Source of the DNA: Euperipatoides rowelli | Taxonomy: Eukaryota; Onychophora; Udeonychophora; Euonychophora; Peripatopsidae | Assembly (NCBI GenBank): GCA_003024985.2 | Contig: PXIH01S0029254.1 | Reading direction: 5' to 3' (one strand) | Length of the DNA stretch: 10,242 bases | Shown: in pieces, positions 7,877 to 10,242 of the stretch | How the letters are laid out: the number at the start of each line of letters is the position of its first letter | How positions within the stretch are numbered: the stretch's first letter is position 1 | Translations under genes and position numbers: made by a program | Notes under the pieces: model-generated | Database searches by the model: none | What the model saw: only the letters and a program-made list of their open reading frames with translations | What the model was told of the DNA's origin: nothing

Positions 7877-9457
7877 TTACCCATTTTGGGAGAAATGGTC
7901 ATATACAGTGATTAGTTTTTTTGTTAATACTACTCTTTACACTACACTTCAAATAGATTCTGGAGTTAGTGGTCTGCTAGAAAAATACCTGGCATATGTT
8001 TCATAATTACACCATTCAGAGAAGACTATATGGTAGACTGTAGATACCACTATGTTCAGATAAGCGAATTCATGGGCTGTTTAGGAAGACCCAACTCAAA
8101 AGTTAAAGTAGGTGGACAAAGGACTTCTGCAGTATAACTGCTATAAGTATGATTTTGACCTATCGAGTAGAATTGATATGCTGAACAGCTACCGGTGTGA
8201 AATTTTGTGCCCACTCGACACTGCATTAAATCAGAATCCAAAACCAGTTATAGATTCTAGACAATGAGCACAGCAAAATAAAGCAGTTTCTATCACTAAC
8301 CTTTCAGTTGAGCAGTTTCTTAAGGAAGATATTGGTCCAGTCTCAGACCCCGATCGGTATGTCTATCTGAAAGGAGTCTTCCCATCAGACAGGCCTATGG
8401 TATTCGGAGTCTGGTTTGTTACCATTAAGTCAAAGGTTGATGAATTTACATTTCATAAATCTTGCAGAAATGATGTCAAGTTTGACTCAAATGGATACTT
8501 CTTTAACTCATCTATTATGTTTAGCTACAAGAGGTTTTTATGCTCTACAGAGCATGATGGAGTCACCGTTACCTACATCAGTCCTAAAGGTAATTCAATA
8601 TACAGTTAGCAGAACATGAATTAAGTCTTGGGTGTAGTGCATCTAATAACATGGTCAAGGAGACCTTGTTCTCAGTTACTGCACAAGGGGACTATAGCAC
8701 AATTTCCATCTGTCAAAACGGGACTATTATGGAAACAACTTTACATAAAGAAGGACATGTCTAACTGCACTGCAGGATTCTTAATAAAAAGATTTGTACC
8801 TTGCACATGTGATTCTAACAGTCATTGCAAGTTAAAGAATTCAAAGTGGCACAAGGAAAGTAAAAGTTTCAATATGAAAGTTGTAGTTATTGGGTTTGCA
8901 CAAATTTTACTACACTAAGACATAGAATCAAATATATTTATGCAACAATCAGGTGCCCTGATGGAAAAATAATTTATCTAGATGTCCATTCAAACGTCGT
9001 GGATAATTGTCCTTTTATAAATTACTGGTTCTCAGTAACATTACTGCTATATTCTGCAGAATGTCTTATAGACCTGGTTTCCTATGGATTCTCTCTCTTG
9101 GGGCATATTAGGTCTAACAGTGTGAAATTACTTTTTTTCCTTCTCAATTTCTTACTAAACTGGGCATTTTGGTTAGTAGAAAAAGCCAGATCAAGAAAAC
9201 ATAAAATTATTTCTATATGTATCAACTGTGACTCTCCAATAATCTTTAAGAAGTTGGTAGAATACCATGATACATATGATAAATTTGTTTGTCCATACTG
9301 CAGACTCAATCAGAAAACAAACTTAGAACTTAAAATCTATGTCAGATGTTGCCCAGCTAGAGAAGACAAGCTATGGACTATGGATAAAGCTCTTAAGGAA
9401 AAGCAGAAAAATTTAGATTGGTCCAAATGAGTAGACAAAAAACTCAATAGTAAAAGA
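7877..9457 (+). pseudogene. Copy 3: broken bunyavirus-like Gn glycoprotein (EVE)
   Basis: This is the third copy of Gn. Ectodomain segments are readable at about 7880-7965, 8340-8606 and 8750-8915. The best-preserved Gn piece of the array, 8999-9427, spans two hydrophobic segments and the zinc-finger tail. Lesions shared with copy 2 are TGA 8265, a one-base deletion near 8600 giving TAG 8607, TAA 8916 and TGA 9428. Private lesions include small indels near 7967 and 8743 and a deletion of about 40 bases near 8935 that removes a Cys-containing piece kept in copies 1 and 2. In the second finger the His is Tyr (9338-9340). Like the other copies it could not make a full-length glycoprotein. Confidence 0.76.
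8999..9430 (+). pseudogene. Copy 3: Gn transmembrane region and zinc-finger tail, longest open stretch
   Basis: This is the longest open piece in the window, 143 codons. Residues 9-37 and 42-61 are hydrophobic and would cross or dip into the membrane. They are followed by a basic stretch (EKARSRKHK) facing the cytosol. Next come C74-x2-C77-x12-H90, then C98-x2-C101 with C117/C118, and a Lys-rich end. This is the layout of the Gn tail of hantaviruses and nairoviruses, where paired zinc fingers bind the ribonucleoprotein. H90 is followed by Cys only after seven residues, so the fourth ligand of finger one is unclear. The second finger's His is Tyr114 here but His in copy 1. The nominal GTG start is not real; it is just where the frame opens after upstream damage. 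The TGA at 9428 replaces the Arg codon found in copy 1. Confidence 0.7.
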
Positions 9458-9526
9458 ATGCCAATATTGTTTTTTGTATTAGTACTCATTGTCCTAATAG
9501 TAATGATATTTATTCCAGCATCTGCA
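9458..9526 (+). other. Copy 3: internal signal sequence before Gc
   Basis: This is an uninterrupted 23-residue hydrophobic run from MPIL to PASA, in frame with the TGA-ended Gn tail at 9428. It is the counterpart of 1708-1776 and shows the undisturbed state of the site interrupted by the insertion in copy 2. Its Ala-Ser-Ala end fits a signal peptidase site at the Gn/Gc junction. Confidence 0.65.
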
Positions 9527-10150
9527 ATGAGTAAAGTAGTAGATCAAACCTTTCAACCTGGAAAGATTCAAAACATCTTGGTCTATTTGACCACTTAAAA
9601 CATGCTCTTGACCAGTGTGGCACAGACTGCTAGAGAGTCGATAAAACTTGTATTTGTTAAAAAAACATTTTATTCAAGAAAACCTTTAAGTACAGAGTAC
9701 AAAGCTCTGCTTTCCAACACCATCATGGCACTAGAATCCACTTTCAAGATAGCAGAGTCTGAAAAAGTAATAGACTTCCATTCAATACTTTTAAGAAAAC
9801 TAAAGATCATTTTGTTTCAGGTCAGTTGATTGACAATCATCCAATAGAAGTAAGCCATGGCCTAACTTGGACAGTTGGGAGTGAAGAGTCGGATGAAAAG
9901 AAAACAAAAAACTTGGGGATTTATAAAGCTGCTCAGATATATTCCTCTGTATTTAGATTTTGGACTAGTGATAGAGAAATAAAATATGCATCAGAAATGA
10001 ATTGTGTGGACACATGCTCAACAAACTGTCACTGCGATTCTCAACTTGTACACATAAACTATGGAATTATGACAGAGCATGGAATAACAATCCTATTTGG
10101 TGTTGGGCAATAGATAAAGGATGTACCTGTTGCACACCGTCTGCTAGTTT
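9458..10150 (+). pseudogene. Copy 3: 5' fragment of bunyavirus-like Gc (EVE)
   Basis: This contains the signal sequence, the N-terminal Cys block (about 9590-9655), a segment readable at 9650-9825, and a Cys-rich stretch (about 9826-10140) ending in the fusion-loop-like motif at 10098-10133. It breaks off about 17 bases after that motif. It lacks the TAG shared by copies 1 and 2 (Leu codon TTG at 9913-9915). It has its own lesions: TAG at 9631 where the others have Trp, a TGA near 9827, and a one-base deletion near 10040. All sequence corresponding to the C-terminal half of Gc is missing. Confidence 0.75.
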
Positions 10151-10242
10151 ATTTATTTATTAATTCAAAGTTGAAGCTTTCGCTTATACAGTTATCTTGA
10201 AATTCTTAAAACATATAATACATACAGTATAACTTACTACAT
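10148..10242 (-). mobile_element. Probable 3' tail of a minus-strand retroposon at the right break
   Basis: Similarity to units 1 and 2 ends exactly at a (TTTA)3 run (10148-10163), after which the sequence is unrelated. Read on the minus strand it ends in AATAAATAAATAAA, a tail type common among non-LTR retroposons, and it includes AATAAA. Only about 90 bases are visible and no coding part is seen, so element identity and the far edge are unknown. A simple deletion junction is an alternative. Confidence 0.45.

Larger units (their letters stand above)
3995..7908 (+). repeat. Tandem unit 2, apparent hybrid of unit-3-like and unit-1-like halves
   Basis: This unit is about 3.91 kb and is the middle of the array. 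Its Gn part from about 4230 to 5960 matches unit 3 best (about 8 differences in 280 bases by eye, 4381-4660 against 8331-8610). From about 6025 onward it matches unit 1 best (about 7 differences in 260 bases, against some 27 with unit 3). Private changes are a 29-base deletion near 4216, a 12-base deletion near 4010, and an insertion of about 165 bases at 5591-5756. The very 5' end (3995-4210) is less clear: there units 1 and 3 share some states that unit 2 lacks. Confidence 0.82.
7909..10150 (+). repeat. Tandem unit 3, truncated on the right
   Basis: Similarity to units 1 and 2 runs from 7909 to tctgctagttt at 10150, then stops at a TTTA repeat. Only about 2.24 kb of the 3.8-3.9 kb unit is present; the rest of Gc and the spacer are absent or lie beyond an insertion outside the window. 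It resembles unit 2 in Gn but is the most divergent in Gc, about 10% from unit 2 by eye over 6060-6300. Confidence 0.83.

Noticed and set aside
161-9430. A domesticated, still functional viral envelope protein
   Set aside because: All copies carry several stops and frameshifts in both Gn and Gc. Differences between copies 2 and 3 in one Gn stretch are split about evenly between silent and replacing changes, and the longest open piece is 143 codons.
161-10150. CRISPR array or other prokaryotic repeat system
   Set aside because: The repeats are about 3.8-3.9 kb, protein-derived and decayed. There are no short direct repeats with regular unique spacers.

Overview
The window looks like eukaryotic, probably arthropod, nuclear DNA. 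It is AT-rich, carries no bacterial-style genes or ribosome binding sites, has short tandem repeats and probable retroposon tails, and contains no intact long reading frame. Two undetermined bases (2106 and 5683) mark weak spots in the assembly. The host assignment is inference; nothing here names a species.

Almost the whole window (161-10150) is three head-to-tail units on the + strand: unit 1 at 161-3994, unit 2 at 3995-7908, and unit 3 at 7909-10150, which is cut short. Each unit is a decayed copy of a negative-strand RNA virus glycoprotein precursor (bunyavirus M-segment type, order Gn then Gc) followed by an AT-rich spacer of about 0.7 kb. The family call rests on four features. (i) There is a Cys-rich Gn ectodomain followed by two hydrophobic segments. 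(ii) A Gn cytosolic tail with paired C-x2-C-x12-H zinc-finger motifs follows. (iii) A second hydrophobic signal sequence introduces a Cys-rich Gc. (iv) Gc carries a Trp/Cys loop of the pattern C-x5-G-C-T-x-C, as in the class II fusion loops of hantavirus/phasmavirus-type Gc proteins. Every copy is broken by many stops, frameshifts and deletions, so these are endogenous viral element (EVE) pseudogenes. No nucleoprotein, polymerase, reverse transcriptase, gag or LTR is visible.

The most interesting point is the internal history of the array. In Gn, copies 2 and 3 are closest and share four disabling mutations absent from copy 1. In Gc, copies 1 and 2 are closest and share a stop absent from copy 3. 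The switch lies near 5970-6025. Copy 2 therefore looks like a 3-type/1-type hybrid, the middle product expected from unequal crossing-over in a two-unit array (A-B giving A-B/A-B).

Other landmarks are a unique left flank (1-160), a private insertion in unit 2 (about 5591-5756) that starts with a TTTAG microsatellite, and a right-hand break at 10150 into a TTTA-edged sequence. Both edges look like the 3' tails of minus-strand non-LTR retroposons. No host gene was recognised. If the array does anything now, it is more likely as RNA (for example a source of antiviral small RNAs) than as protein, but the sequence alone does not show this.
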